From: Platycnemis pennipes
Taxonomy: Eukaryota > Arthropoda > Insecta > Odonata > Platycnemididae
DNA: 64,000 bases
Direction: 5' to 3'
Assembly (NCBI GenBank): GCA_933228895.1
Contig: OW121852.1
Location: forward strand, 129,637,544 to 129,701,543
The position numbers and the translations under genes were made by a program. Positions within the stretch are counted from its first letter, which is position 1. The number at the start of each line of letters is the position of its first letter. Positions 1-10,412 of this stretch are shown one piece after another. Below the pieces are notes generated by a model. The model did no database searches and was not told the origin of the DNA. It saw only the letters and a program-made list of their open reading frames with translations.

Positions 1-318
1 ACCAAAGAGTTCTCTAAAATATTTCACCTACCTATTCCTTTGCTATGCTGCCTATTCTGTTCTCTTATAGTACGGGGAAAAATGCCATTTTTAATCTATC
101 AGTATGACAATCTATCTCTTTATTCTTATTTATCTGGTCGAATCTAGCATAATACGCTTGAGTCTTTAATATGTGCCTAACATCTTCAGCAAAGCTATCC
201 GATTTAAATTTCTCTAATAGATTTAATCTGTACTTTAACCGACGCTCTGATAATGATTCCCACCCAAATTCTTGTATTAATTCTGAAACACTACTCAACC
301 TATCGTAACACCTTTTAA
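1..318 (-). mobile_element. Non-LTR retrotransposon family A, copy A1, 3' coding part
   Basis: On the minus strand this is the C-terminal coding tail of a CR1/L2-like (Jockey-superfamily) reverse transcriptase. The open frame at 65-298 reads SVSELIQEFGWESLSERRLK and then a HILKTQAYYARFDQINK block, which recurs in six or more copies in this window. It runs to a TTAA at 315-318 and continues at 2964 after the piggyBac insertion. The copy is a 5'-truncated fossil. The clade assignment rests on the pattern of the C-terminal tail and is less certain than the family grouping. Confidence 0.85.
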
Positions 319-354
319 CCCGGCGTTACTCGCGCGGGGTGCCCTGAACACCCC
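319..354 (+). repeat. piggyBac left terminus
   Basis: The terminal inverted repeat starts CCCGGCGTTACTCGCG and is followed by a hairpin of the form GGGGTG...CACCCC. The inverted counterpart is at 2901-2963. Confidence 0.9.
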
Positions 355-673
355 ACCCTGTTTTTCATTGCATAATTTCTTTAGTCTTTATGTCATTGAC
401 ATCTCCTCTTCAGTAGCTGGAATGTGATATGTTATCTTTCTTCTAACACCAATATTCATAGGTATGCATTGTAAAGAACTTGCATAGTAGCCTTGAAAGG
501 GGATAATGTTCAAGCCACTCAATCTCCTACGATCAATCCTTAATCCATACCTCATTGTTTTTGGTTGCTACTTTGTAACTGTGAAATGTATGTTACAATA
601 TAACATGCCGTCTCGTATTTTACTTTTATCTGCTGGAGGACGCCTCTCAAATCATTCGATATATTCTCACTCA

Positions 674-707
674 CGGCGTTACTCGCGCGGGGTGTCCTGA
701 ACACCCC
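674..707 (+). repeat. Internal copy of the piggyBac terminal sequence
   Basis: This stretch repeats the left terminus (CGGCGTTACTCGCGCGGGGT and the following hairpin) in the same orientation, about 355 bp inside the element. Subterminal repeats are common in piggyBac elements and can bind transposase. Here that role is inference. Confidence 0.75.
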
Positions 708-1268
708 AATTAACTCCGCGCCGTAGACTCCTCGGCATGTGCTTTATGTGAGGTAGGTTTTACTTGGTTTTATACTACCATTGAATAATATTGATGAAAT
801 AGTAATTATATTCATGTTTTGATGGTCATAATACTTTATTACAATTTTCAGATTTTCAGCTCGATTCGATTGCGTACAACTCCGAAAATATTATTTTTCT
901 TATCTCCATAATACTATACATAGCTTCATTACGAGTGTAGTATATCACCTAGTAAGTACGTACCTAGTATTGAAAGTCTAATTGTGATTTTTCTACTACC
1001 AAAAAATATTTCGGAAACATGATTTTTATGGTTTACAACTTTGCATGGTATAACTTCAGGTTAGGAATATCGTTATGCAAAAACATTCAAATTCAAAAAG
1101 TAGGTGTGAATTATTTGCGTGCGAGAGATGCCAGGCCCACTGATAATGGAGAAATTGAATGTTTCATATTCAAAGGGGGGGCTGCTCTTCACTGGAACAT
1201 ATAAATCTGGGCGAAAAAATATGAAGGATTTATAGGACCGAAATGTTGTTGACATATTTTACGTATCC

Positions 1269-2222
1269 ATGAATTATCAAGGATTCCATTTTCATTTGCA
1301 ATGGCTCAGTTTTGATGATATAAAGAGTAGGGCAGAAAGAAAAATGATAGACAAATTAGCTCCGAGTCGTCAACTTTTTGAAATGCTTGTGAGAACGTTT
1401 CAGGGTAACTATGCCATATCAGAGTACACAACGGTAGACGAGCAATCGGTCGGCTTTAGGGTAAGATTCAGGCAATATCTCCCAAATAAGCCTGCAAGAT
1501 ATGGTATAGAAATATTTTCATTGGTTTACGCTAATGTATTCAATATTTACAATTTAGAGGTATATGCAGGGAGTCAACCTGAAGGATCCTACAAAGTAGA
1601 TAATACTCCTAAAGAGTTTAGAGATGTGGTAAAGCGCTTAGTGGAACCAATTATACGGCCGTGGAGAAACGTCACAGCTGACAATTGGTTTGCAAGTGTT
1701 CCCCTGGCAGAGGATTTGATACAAAGTAAACTGACACTGGTGGGAACTCTGAAAAAAAGGGAATTGCCACCTAAGATGGTGTGCACAAAACAGAGGGAGG
1801 ACAATAGTAGTTTCTTTGGATTTAGAAAGAACATGAATATCTTATCTTACATCCTCAAAAAAGGTAAAAATGTAATTTTGTTGTCAACAATGCATAGTAG
1901 TATGAGCATAGACAGGTCGACAGGTGACAAGAAGAAACCAGAGATAATATCTTTTTATAGGTAACGTTACTAAGGGCGGTGCTGACACAGTGGATGAGAT
2001 GTGCGTAGCACGTCATATTTCAAGAAACACTACTAGATGGACAATGGTATTTTTTTCCACTTGATAAACGTGGCAGGCATTAACTCTTTTGCTATCAATA
2101 ACGTCAACCCAAGAAGCCAGATGTATAGATCAAAATTCCTGCGAGAAAGTGCGAGAGAATTGACAAAGCCATTTATAAGGAGAAGATTGGATATGATAAT
2201 GATCTGGATGATGCTATTTTGA
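1269..2222 (+). pseudogene. piggyBac transposase, frameshifted
   Basis: The open frame 1269-1964 (231 codons) matches the DDE core of piggyBac transposases (Tnp_1_7 type). It shows FDDIKSRAERK and DKLAPSRQLFE, the first catalytic Asp in YTTVDEQ (residue 57), RQYLPNKPARYGI, LEVYAG, and the second Asp in TADNWF (residue 138), ending KKKPEIISFY. A 4-bp insertion near 1960 stops the frame. The third Asp region (KGGADTVDEM) follows at about 1974 in another frame. A second shift in a T-run near 2048 moves HLINVAGINSFAI into the 2037-2222 frame. The N-terminal region and the C-terminal Cys-rich domain are not recognisable, so the gene is inactive. Confidence 0.92.
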
Positions 2223-2410
2223 TAAGTTACGGCAAAATTAGTGAGTACGCAGAGACAACGGACTACGGTGCCTATGCCATGATAACAGTATTCATAGTAG
2301 TTCATATACGAGACTCTGAGAAAGAAATTTACGTACGTAAGAGAAAGAATCGGACCCGGACATAAATTTTGGGGGGAGCGTCCCCCTCCCCCCCCCCCCC
2401 CAAATTAAGA

Positions 2411-2665
2411 CTCAGAAATTATGGATAATCTAAGTTTCCCAATGGATGTATGAATAAGGAGCTTCTATGGTAGCACACCGGGTAGCAGTGTTCATTGTAG
2501 CAGTCGTGTCACCACTCTAATCGTCCTCAGGGAAAATGTGAGTCATCTCTGCCGTGAGAAAGACGCTCGGTTAGTGCTATAACGTCGGCTACAATGAACA
2601 CTGCGACCCGGGGTACCACCCGAGATGCTTCTTATTACTCTAAGCAACTTAGATTCTGCTGAGCC
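2411..2665. repeat. Fold-back repeat inside piggyBac
   Basis: Two imperfect inverted arms of about 50 bp (2452-2501 and 2588-2637, centred on the shared GTGTTCATTGTAGC / GCTACAATGAACAC) are extended by short outer matches (AATCTAAGTT / AACTTAGATT). The sequence folds into a long hairpin with a spacer of about 85 bp. It is preceded by a 14-base C run at 2388-2401. It is probably a non-autonomous DNA element inserted after the piggyBac. Confidence 0.7.
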
Positions 2666-2900
2666 CCATTAACCCTCAGAACTTAGCCTTCGCAAAAAAA
2701 CTATTTCTCTTGGATTTTTGGTGGGGGATTTTCCCACTCTCCCCCACCCTAGATCCACCAACGGTTAGAGATTACAAGTTAAACGATCAAATCCTCCTCC
2801 TCCACTTAAAAACTACAAGTAAAAACATATATTTAAATAATCTTTATGGTTAATACAAATAAAATGTTGTGTAACCCATTTTTAAACGAAAATTTACATT

Positions 2901-2963
2901 GGGGTGTCAGGAGCACCCCACGCGAGTAACCTTGATCGGAAATCACGCGCGAGTAACGCCGGG
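2901..2963 (-). repeat. piggyBac right terminus
   Basis: Inverted counterpart of 319-354. It holds the GGGGTGT...CACCCC hairpin and two copies of CGCGAGTAAC, ending GCGAGTAACGCCGGG next to TTAA. Confidence 0.9.
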
Positions 2964-3198
2964 TTAACGAACCTATCTGCTAGAACACTATCTAGTTCTC
3001 TGATCAAACCTAATTCTTTCGGATCCCCTACACTGGCTGTATACTCAAGGTGGGGCCTAACTAGTGAAAAGTAACATTGCTCTTTTGTCTTCTCATTACA
3101 TTTCACAAGTACTCTTTTTATAAATCCTAGCTTTATATTCTCTCGGCCGCATATTTCCCGAATGTGTCTTCCCCACGATAAATCCTCTGCGATTGTTA
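2964..3198 (-). mobile_element. Non-LTR family A, copy A1, upstream part
   Basis: Continuation of the copy at 1-318 on the other side of the piggyBac. On the minus strand it encodes the conserved block ending PHLEYTASVGDP and ELGLIRELDSV, preceded by frame remnants of the 'GKCNEKTKE' type. It ends near CGATTGTTACAC at about 3198, where similarity to the longer copy at 62560-63789 stops. Confidence 0.85.
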
Positions 3199-3785
3199 CA
3201 CTTTTCGAGATTAGAACCCATTATGAGAAACACTCAAGCGAAAACAATGATTTGGGTTGTAATCAGGGGATTTAACACACTAATTTTCAAACCATTCCTG
3301 TTCGTACCACGTGACTCCTTGGTTACCCATTCGAGATAATCACGACGGTTTCAGACGCACACCTTCTGTGACGTGTTTTGGCCTCACCTGTGACAGGTGC
3401 TGCTCCTGGAGCTTTGCTGACTCTCCAATGTCCTATTCCTGTTGGCCTCTCATTGCCCAGTTTATTCGGTCAACACAAAAAATACTGAATTCACTGGGAG
3501 GGGAGCTGGATCCATTTTCACGAGCGAATTTTCGGTCGAGCTCGAAGTGCAATGGTGTGGACATTTCCAATCCTGTTCATAGTTCTCGGTTGGCAAAGTG
3601 CTGTAATCGATGCGCACCCTATCTTCCTTTACAAGCTTCCCAAAGCCCTCTCATGGACTGATTCTTGTCGGAGCTCAGGTCCTGTCTCGCATCCACAGGC
3701 GTGATCACCTAAGGCATGTGAAGAAACTGACAGCAATTCGCACTAGAGGGGATTTATCAAGAATGGGATGTGAAGACGGGATGTT
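3199..3785. other. Unassigned stretch
   Basis: No recognisable gene or repeat. There is a plus-strand open frame at 3311-3661 (116 codons, many Cys and Ser) that resembles no family I know and lacks clear coding signals. A perfect CACCTGTGACAGGTG palindrome lies near 3386. Confidence 0.4.
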
Positions 3786-4310
3786 CATCTACATCTACAC
3801 AATACCCTGCAAGCTACCATAAAGGTGTGTGGCAGGGGGTGAACTATCACCAAACAGGCATTACATATTATGTATAAAAAAGGATTAGTACTTGTATAGG
3901 TACTGTTCAAAACTACGCTATTTAAAAAAAGATAAAAATAGCAAAGCATACATGCAAAAACATGCTGTTAGTTTGGTTAGCTTTACGTCCTTATACCAAC
4001 GTGCAGCTACCAATGTTATCCATTGCTACACTCGTACTGGATATATTTACCGTTATTCATATCCCTAATAGTACGAGGGAAAAAGGACATTTTGAATCTG
4101 CCAGTTTGCAATCAATTTCTCTAATTTGGTGATTATGATCCAGTCTTCCATAGTAAGTTGGGGTTCGCAAAATATTTTTAACATCATCACTGACAATATG
4201 GTCTTGAAATTTGTTTGAGAGATTAAGTCTAAATTTCAACCTGCGATCTAACAATGATTCCCAATTTAATTCATTCAATAGACTGGATAGAAAGGGAAGC
4301 ATGTAATCTG
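3786..4310 (-). mobile_element. Non-LTR family B, copy B1
   Basis: 3' end of a second CR1/L2-like family. On the minus strand the frame at 4057-4302 reads LLNELNWESLLDRRLKFRLN and then TPTYYGRLDHNHQIREIDC. It is followed by the 3' UTR and a tail of TGTAGATG repeats (seen as ATCTACATCTACAC at 3786). The UTR shares the GGTGTGTGGCAGGGGGTGAA block with family A. Confidence 0.85.
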
Positions 4311-4875
4311 TTAAAATAATAAAGTAATTTCTTTTTAAGATTGTGGTTTGTGAGAGGACTGAATATATGCCCCGAGGTATTTCATGCCACTTAAAGTTGC
4401 AATATTATAATGGGTGTAAAGTGTAAAACAAACAAGTTTACACAATGTATCGGAATAGCTGAACGAATGGAACTCTGAACAATGTGTGAATGAGTGTAGC
4501 AGTCATGATTCAGTTAAAGTGTTCTCTGAATAGAGAGGAAAATTCCTTATAATAATATCAAATCAGGCGGACATTTAAAAAAATCATGTAAATATCCCCA
4601 TAGTCAAAACAGGAACGAAAAATGACCACACATACTAAATAACGTAGCCAATACCCTTATAAAAAGGTTTCAATATTCCTGATGCTCACTTATTGCTTAT
4701 ATTATTTAATAAGACTTATAAGGATATAATATAATAATAATATAATATATAAGAATATAATATAAAAAGAATTATAATATAATTTATTATATTTGAGCAT
4801 ACTTGTGAGCTGCCTCAGTTCTTTGAATGATACCACAGGAATGTAATTGTAACTATTCTACCACCACACGTAGAA
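4311..4875. other. Unassigned, AT-rich
   Basis: No gene seen. 4715-4795 is a low-complexity AT stretch built of TATAATA-like units. Confidence 0.5.
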
Positions 4876-5192
4876 GAATGGGGTTCGGGTTGGTGTGTTG
4901 CCTAGAGTACTGGGTCCGGGTTCAATTCCCGGCAGTGTGAGATTTTTAAGTGGCAAAATCACTCGAGTGCCAAGTGGAGGGCATTTCAGGTTCAATACTC
5001 CGTCTGTCGGATGGGATGTTAAGCCGTGGTCTCCTTGGTGCCTGTCGTTAAGAGTAGGCTAATGCCGGGTTTCTCTCCACCCTCCCTCCATTGCCTGAAA
5101 TGTTCCTACCATTATCCGATTACCCACCTATCCTAAATGGCTCAAAATGACCTATGCTGTCGATCACCTCACCTTAACAGCTAGTAGCATAG
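4876..5192 (+). repeat. tRNA-derived SINE
   Basis: The 5' part resembles a tRNA head. There is an A-box-like GTGTGTTGCCTAGAGTAC and a B-box GGGTTCAATTCCC at about 4918-4932. A body with a CGGATGGGATGTTAAGCCG block follows, and it is typical of arthropod tRNA-derived SINEs as I remember them. Boundaries are approximate and no poly-A tail or target duplication was resolved. The name of the SINE family is unknown to me. Confidence 0.65.
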
Positions 5193-5254
5193 AAGGGTGA
5201 TATTTTTAAAGAAAGGTAACATATTTTTGCTAATTTTGGCGCTCATTTTCTTGA

Positions 5255-5892
5255 ATTAATGGATGAAGGCAATACTTTTTGGAAGTTGCGAACGTTAAAC
5301 ATTGTAAATGAAACCGTGGTGAGTGCAACGGAGTGTATGTGGGACAAACGGGTAGGAAATTTATAACTCTAATCAACGAGCATAACTGTCGACCATAGCG
5401 ATTGCAAATCATACTTCGCCAAACATCTCCTTGAGACTGGCCATAAAAGTGAATTTAACGTAAAAAGTTTGCATTCATGTGAAAAAAGTTGTAAGTTAAA
5501 TTATTTAGGAATCATAGAAATTTTAAGACATTCCATTTCACCTGATGTATATTGTGTACTTGCTCGCCTACCCTCATTCCCGCCATAATTGTGGGAGGAA
5601 TAATAAATACCCTCACCACTAATTGTGACCCCACTGCTGTCCTTGACGGTACCCAACTCCCTCTCTTTCTCACTCGCACTACCACCCCCCTCACTCCCAT
5701 CCAAAACTCTCCCTCCCCCCCTCAGTTTGAGTCCTTCCCCCACTCCTCAGTGTAACTATATAATGCCTTGGTTTGAAATGTTCTGTCAGTTGCCCCCCCT
5801 TGAAAATGACACTGAGTCGTCAAAATCGATCGGGGAACATAATATAAAGCTGAAAGTGGAAAGTACAAAGTTGTTTCATTTACAATGTTTAA
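5255..5892 (+). mobile_element. Penelope-like element 3, 5'-truncated, GIY-YIG tail
   Basis: A 638-bp insertion between 15-bp direct repeats (CGCTCATTTTCTTGA at 5240-5254 and 5893-5907). It has a 40-bp 5' extension, an inverted arm at 5295-5314, and its partner at 5873-5892 flush with the duplication. The plus strand encodes a broken GIY-YIG endonuclease tail: CNGVYVGQTGRKF...INEH from about 5327, then after a stop and frameshift FAKHLLETGHK and LNYLGIIEIL. A Pro-rich C-terminus follows (5640-5755). A decayed ribozyme core is at 5799-5838. Confidence 0.8.
5799..5838 (+). ncRNA. Decayed hammerhead-like motif of PLE3
   Basis: CTTGAAAATGACACTGAGTCGTCAAAATC corresponds position by position to the CTGANGA / stem II / GAAAC layout of the better copies, but the core has G-to-A and G-to-C/A-type losses. 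It is presumably inactive. The assignment depends on position next to the flush arm more than on sequence. Confidence 0.35.
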
Positions 5893-6112
5893 CGCTCATT
5901 TTCTTGACTTAGCTGCAAAAATAAGCTAGCAGGATAACTAAAACCTTTTAAAGCTCGTAAATATATTATGATTACAGCTAAATAAGGCCACATATAATTT
6001 ATTTTAAATGTGGGCCGAAATTAGTTTAGATATTGTACCAAGTAATAAATACAAAAATTGTATTTATCATGAAGATATTATTTTATTATGTCTGTAGCCA
6101 TGAATGTTCCCT

Positions 6113-6531
6113 GCCTTGTGTGTGTCTACGTATTTTGGCCCGCTAAAGCCATATTTGCAGGTACTCACTTGCAAATATGCCTCATGAAGGCAACAGAGTA
6201 ATCCCCTTGGGAAGTTTGAATGATAGCCATTTAGGCTGCACTTGCCAAGTTCATACGGTCCTGAAAGCAGGTTCTCCCGCTTTGTGCTCCAAAACAAAGA
6301 AAGCGATCACTGACTGGGCAAGGGTTATATCGGGAATATAGCAGTTTTTATTCATCTGAAACCCGAGACGCAAATATCATCGGGTCCATGGGTGCCTCGC
6401 TGTTGTTGGGGAGGGGCATGGTAGGCGTGGAAACTGTTGCTTTTGTCGAGCACGGACGCTATAGAGACATTGTACGAAGGGTAGTCAGGCCGTGGCAACG
6501 GAGAAGCGTCGTTATGAACCCTCAAATGCAG
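6113..6531. other. Unassigned stretch between R copies
   Basis: Two minus-strand open frames (6067-6297 and 6352-6540). The second (62 codons) has a protein-like composition (PLPRPDYPSYNV) and its stop overlaps a GAATAAAA motif. That could be a terminal exon with a polyadenylation signal, but no splice acceptor is convincing and the product is unknown. Confidence 0.3.
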
Positions 6532-6795
6532 ATATAACATTTTTCCTTGAAGTTTTAATGCAAATTTTAGGCGCTCATTTTGTTAAATTAGCTGTAAAAG
6601 TAAGCTAATAGAATGACGAAAACCTTTAAAGCTTACAAGCATACCTTAATTAGAGCTAAATAAGGCTACATATAATTTCTTTGAAATTTTCACCAAAATT
6701 AGTTTAAATAGTCTATCAATTAAGAAATACAAAAAATGGTATTTTGCATGAAGATAATATTTCCTAGCATCTGTCGACATGCATGTTCCCATTGC
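6532..6795 (+). repeat. Repeat R, copy 2
   Basis: Uninterrupted copy of the repeat at 5214-6112, about three-quarters identical by eye. It supplies the empty-site comparison for the PLE3 insertion (GGCGCTCATTTTGTTAAATTAGC). Confidence 0.65.
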
Positions 6796-7318
6796 TGCTG
6801 CTGATCACCTATGTCAAGCTTGCCTAAATTTAACCTAAATCTTGCAAAAATTTCAGGGGCAAAAGATAAATGTACATGTAAACTATAAAACTATTGTATA
6901 TTTTTTGTATTAAACTCAATATGATAACTTTAATATATATTGTTAACAAAATAAGGTCCATATTAACTTCTGCAACTGCATATTCGGATGACGGGATATT
7001 AAATACATATAAACATACCATTAATCTCAATTTTTCTCAAAGTGAATCATCTATTTAATAAAAAACACCCGTAACTTTTTTCATGCTAACAAGGATTAAC
7101 CTTCAATTTCATTTATATATGACTAACATGGTGTATAGTTTGTGCCCTTATTTTTTAAAAAATAAATCATGCCGAATAACAGCCTACCAACCCATTGAGG
7201 TTTTATCGCTACAAATGGTGTTATGGTGTTATTTTATAGAATAGAGCTAATTAACTAGTAATAGAGCTTAATAATGTTAATAACAAGATTGCCATCTACC
7301 GTTCTATTAAATATCCTT
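6796..7318. other. Unassigned, AT-rich
   Basis: Nothing recognisable on either strand. Confidence 0.5.
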
Positions 7319-7359
7319 TCAACAGCAGCACCATGCAAAATGCATGGTGCTGCTGTTGA
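7319..7359. repeat. Perfect 19-bp hairpin
   Basis: TCAACAGCAGCACCATGCA (7319-7337), the loop AAA, then its exact reverse complement at 7341-7359. No degenerate bases. Function unknown. It is too short for a standard animal pre-miRNA. Confidence 0.9.
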
Positions 7360-8027
7360 TAGGGGAGGCTACCGACAACTGAGGTACTTATCATTTTTTT
7401 TTTTTTTTAGGAGTTGGAGCTGTTGGATAATTTTTTCTCAGTGTAATATCTGCTATTATGCCATTTCAGCGGGTAACGCCGATAAAGCTTTCACGACCAG
7501 GTCGTCAGAACTTTGAATTTTTTAAGTATTGCATCGTGCCTTTCATTGTCAGTGGCATGAAATTAGTGCATGTTTCGCGATCTTTCACCCACTGCCATAC
7601 ACCCTCGAACGGTGGCTAGCAAGGCAATATATAGATGTGGATTACGCCGGGGACCAGGTCACTGAAATGCTAATGAAACTTTAAATGGGGTGTTCGCCCA
7701 CTTCCTGTCTTCCGTTCTTCAACGCTCGTTGAACGGTGTTGGAAGGTCAATGAGGCCTCGCCGTGAGAAGCCCAATTGCCTTCCCGTGTTTTAAAGAAGG
7801 CCAAAACTCCAACTGAAATGGATCTCTCATGACATTTCAGCGGAGCAAATGCAGATCCATCTCCTTTCATTTCACGCTTTTTCACTGCCGCGTCCAATGT
7901 CAAACTAACTGTCAAAATGCAGAGGCAGGTTTAATGACAGGCAAACATTTCGCACTACATAGTCTAGGTATGTTGAAACGTGAATAAACGACATTGCCTC
8001 AGGTAAAAATTTGTGGAATTTCATTAT
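7360..8027. other. Unassigned stretch
   Basis: A 14-base T run at about 7396-7409. The minus-strand frame 7670-7915 shows no recognisable domain. Nothing else seen. Confidence 0.45.
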
Positions 8028-8196
8028 ATTTGGAGAAAATATCCAACTCCTCAGCTTCCATATAGGCGCAACCTTTTATATCATCATAAGGTGACCTCAC
8101 CACCTGATGATGTAACCCTGCTACTAAACCATTATTGCGTCTAATAAAATCAATGTAGAAACTGAAGGGTTGGATCTTTTACTCCAACGTAAATAA
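8028..8196 (+). mobile_element. Penelope-like terminus, degraded
   Basis: Imperfect inverted arms (TGGAGAAAATATCCAAC near 8029 and GTTGGATCTTTTACTCCA near 8179) flank a hammerhead-like core at 8097-8145: CTGATGA, then GTAACCCTGCTAC, then TAAAC in place of GAAAC. The downstream ATTGCGTCTAATAAAA resembles the PLE1 end. No target duplication was found. Confidence 0.4.
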
Positions 8197-9369
8197 ATTT
8201 AAATTTATGGTATTTTAACAGGGAAAAAACCCCGTGACTTACGGCCAGATACCTATAAAGCTACTAACCTTTTCCACTGAGGATCTCTATCGGCATTCAC
8301 GGCTTGCTTGCAATCCTTAAAACATTATTTATACATATGTGTATTGGCTCACCGAAGGTTATATGGTGAAGGTGATAAGCCTGTCAGCGAAAGCGAATAT
8401 GCAGTTTATAGAATTAAAGTATTATTTAAAAATAAAAAACTCAAATTTAAATTTTTGATCATGTTATTTGAATACCGACTTATATTCCCTTGGGAAACGA
8501 TTATTTGAAGACCGCAATGAATTAAGCGAAAATATAAGCTTAATCTTTATTTGATTATCAACTCTAATTTCGTTTGTTTATGGAGTGGGATTCTATCTCT
8601 CAGTGGAATTCACGGAGTATTGTGTGAAGTAAAACGTGGAAGCTGGACGCAAGAGGAGCAACGGAAGCAGACTAGATGGAGAACTTTTATTACTCGGCCT
8701 TTATAAGGATTCAAGGGGGTAAGTTTCAGTCGGGCAACCTTTATAGTGAAAAATATCTAGTCATGAATCGTGATTTAATGAAACACGTGCCTTACATTTC
8801 TTTTCGTAATTTTTCCAAGGGTTAACGAATGGGCTTGGTTCTTCTCCGAACAGAAGTTTGTGTTCGGGATGAAATTTGTTTGAGATGTGCGCGAATTTCT
8901 GGAAGAAAAATGGTCAACTTAGACCAGAGGAACACTTATACTTCTTCAAACTGCCCCAACCCTATTTATGCTCACTCACTCTTTTAATATGAAGTGCTTT
9001 TTGACTTTTTAATGTCTTCTTCCAACTACATATATGTACTTAATGAAGCCCATGTGTCTCTCCAGTAAAGTAAATTAAAAAATATTTTTGTTACATAGGT
9101 TGAAAGTAATTGGTTAGAATTGTTTTTAGAACTTGGTGTCACAATGTTGCATACTAGTATTAATGTAAATGTGTTGAGGCCATTCATTTCTGTATTCTTG
9201 GTGATTAGTTTTCACGAATAAAAATTTACTAGACAGTTTTTCAGAATTTTTTAAACCGTATTTTTAGATGGTGAATTATTCGGTGAGCTAAATTCAATTG
9301 AATCGTGGTTTAGTTAATATATTGAACCAGAATAAGGTGGTGATTCCAGCGTATGGAATACTGTGGGTC
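8197..9369. other. Unassigned stretch
   Basis: No gene, RNA or repeat that I can support in about 1.2 kb. Confidence 0.5.
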
Positions 9370-9608
9370 TAAAGGCCGCTTTACACGATACAATTTTTTG
9401 TACAATTTCTTGTACAAGCTCTTGTATGAGGAAATTGTACCGTGTAAAGCGGCAAATTGTACGAACGCTTGTGCGATTGTCTGAATGACAGAACGGGAAA
9501 TAGAACCTATTCTAATTCCATTCAGACAAACATACAATTTTGTGCAGTTTATACAAGCATTTGTACAAGAAATTGTACAAAAAATTGTATCGTGTAAAGC
9601 GGCCTTTA
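9370..9608. mobile_element. MITE with about 57-bp inverted termini
   Basis: The ends are near-perfect inverted repeats starting TAAAGGCCGCTTTACACG and continuing through CAATTTTTTGTACAATTTC. The structure TA-AAGGCC...GGCCTT-TA is compatible with TA target duplication (Tc1/mariner-like). An internal inverted copy of GCCGCTTTACACG lies at about 9440-9453. No coding capacity. Confidence 0.85.
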
Positions 9609-10332
9609 CGGAAATTTCACTAGCCTACCGTGAATATTCAGTAGATAGCAAAAGTAGGCGATTTTAATTTAAGATTGCAGTCTGGTCCCTTTTATGGACA
9701 ACGGCGATGATTCAAGAAATCATTTCCTTCTGCATGGCATGCTAATAAAACCACTGTAGAGTTATCATCTGTGAAAACTTTCTTGGGATCATATTTTATG
9801 AGGCATCATTTTATGTTTAAGATAAATACAATAAAAGTTTCAGCGCGTGGTTTGAGGGGAATCTCATTAAATCTAAAAATAGCGAATGAATTTCGAAAGA
9901 GAAACCTTGCAATTTGTATATTTTTTCTCCGATTCCAGAAAAGCATAAAGTGATTTTCAGTCTACCGATATATGCTATTTCTTGGCTCCAATCGGTGGGG
10001 AACAGATTGCCATCTGTTCCCCGCCGAGCAGTCTCCCGTCTTATTGAAACGTTTAGAATACCGAATCCTTATATGAGGCTTATGAAATTAAGTTTCCTGG
10101 GCAAAAGAGATAAATGGAGTCTTCCTCCCTGGTATTCACGGCCGAATGCCTTCAATACGTCCTTGAGACACCCATCGTTTTGGTTGCAAGGTAGGATTGC
10201 TTTCAACGCAGAGTTAAAGCTACAAATAAGTTTGTTTTTATTTTTTAATGTGAATGTGTAGTTGAATAAAAGGATAGTTGCTTCTCCGTTGCAGGGGCAT
10301 CGGAACTGTTTTCACTGGGAGGGGCCAATCTT
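9609..10332. other. Unassigned, with an open frame at 9914-10261
   Basis: The plus-strand 115-codon frame (VPRRAVSRLIETFRIPNP, KRDKWSLPPWYSRPN) has protein-like composition. I cannot place it in a family, and there is no supporting splice or promoter signal. It overlaps the 9997-10022 hairpin. Confidence 0.25.
9997..10022. repeat. 10-bp perfect hairpin
   Basis: GGGGAACAGA, loop TTGCCA, TCTGTTCCCC. Confidence 0.8.
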
Positions 10333-10412
10333 GAAAAGGGCCCGGATCTTAAGAAAAGGGTCCGGATCTTAAGAAAAGGGCCCAGCTCCTATGAAAAGGG
10401 CTCGTATTTTTT
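10333..10412 (+). repeat. 20-bp tandem repeat, four units
   Basis: GAAAAGGGCCCGGATCTTAA occurs at 10333 and 10353 (one difference), then more diverged at 10373 and 10393. Confidence 0.9.

Larger units (their letters stand above)
319..2963 (+). mobile_element. piggyBac-type DNA transposon, degraded
   Basis: A 2,645-bp insertion flanked by TTAA at 315-318 and 2964-2967. The ends begin and finish with CCC...GGG (CCCGGCGTTACTCGCGC and its complement), as expected for piggyBac. The site is verified internally: family A copies such as the one at 33089-33695 contain the uninterrupted sequence around a single TTAA. The element carries a broken transposase on the plus strand and has itself been hit by a fold-back repeat at about 2411-2665. 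Confidence 0.93.
5214..6112 (+). repeat. Repeat R, copy 1 (split by PLE3)
   Basis: 5214-5254 and 5893-6112 together match 6532-6795. The shared blocks are GGCGCTCATTTT, TTAGCTG.AAAA.TAAGCTA and AGAGCTAAATAAGGC-like segments. The copy is interrupted by the Penelope-like insertion 5255-5892. Its nature is unknown; the two copies could come from a solo LTR pair or a local duplication. Confidence 0.65.

Noticed and set aside
319..354. Helitron 3' hairpin (GGGGTG...CACCCC)
   Set aside because: No CTRR end, and TTAA duplications plus a transposase fit piggyBac fully.
4715..4795. Replication origin or matrix attachment site in AT-rich DNA
   Set aside because: Only low complexity; nothing specific.
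7319..7359. microRNA precursor
   Set aside because: Stem of 19 bp with a 3-nt loop is too short for a Drosha/Dicer substrate.
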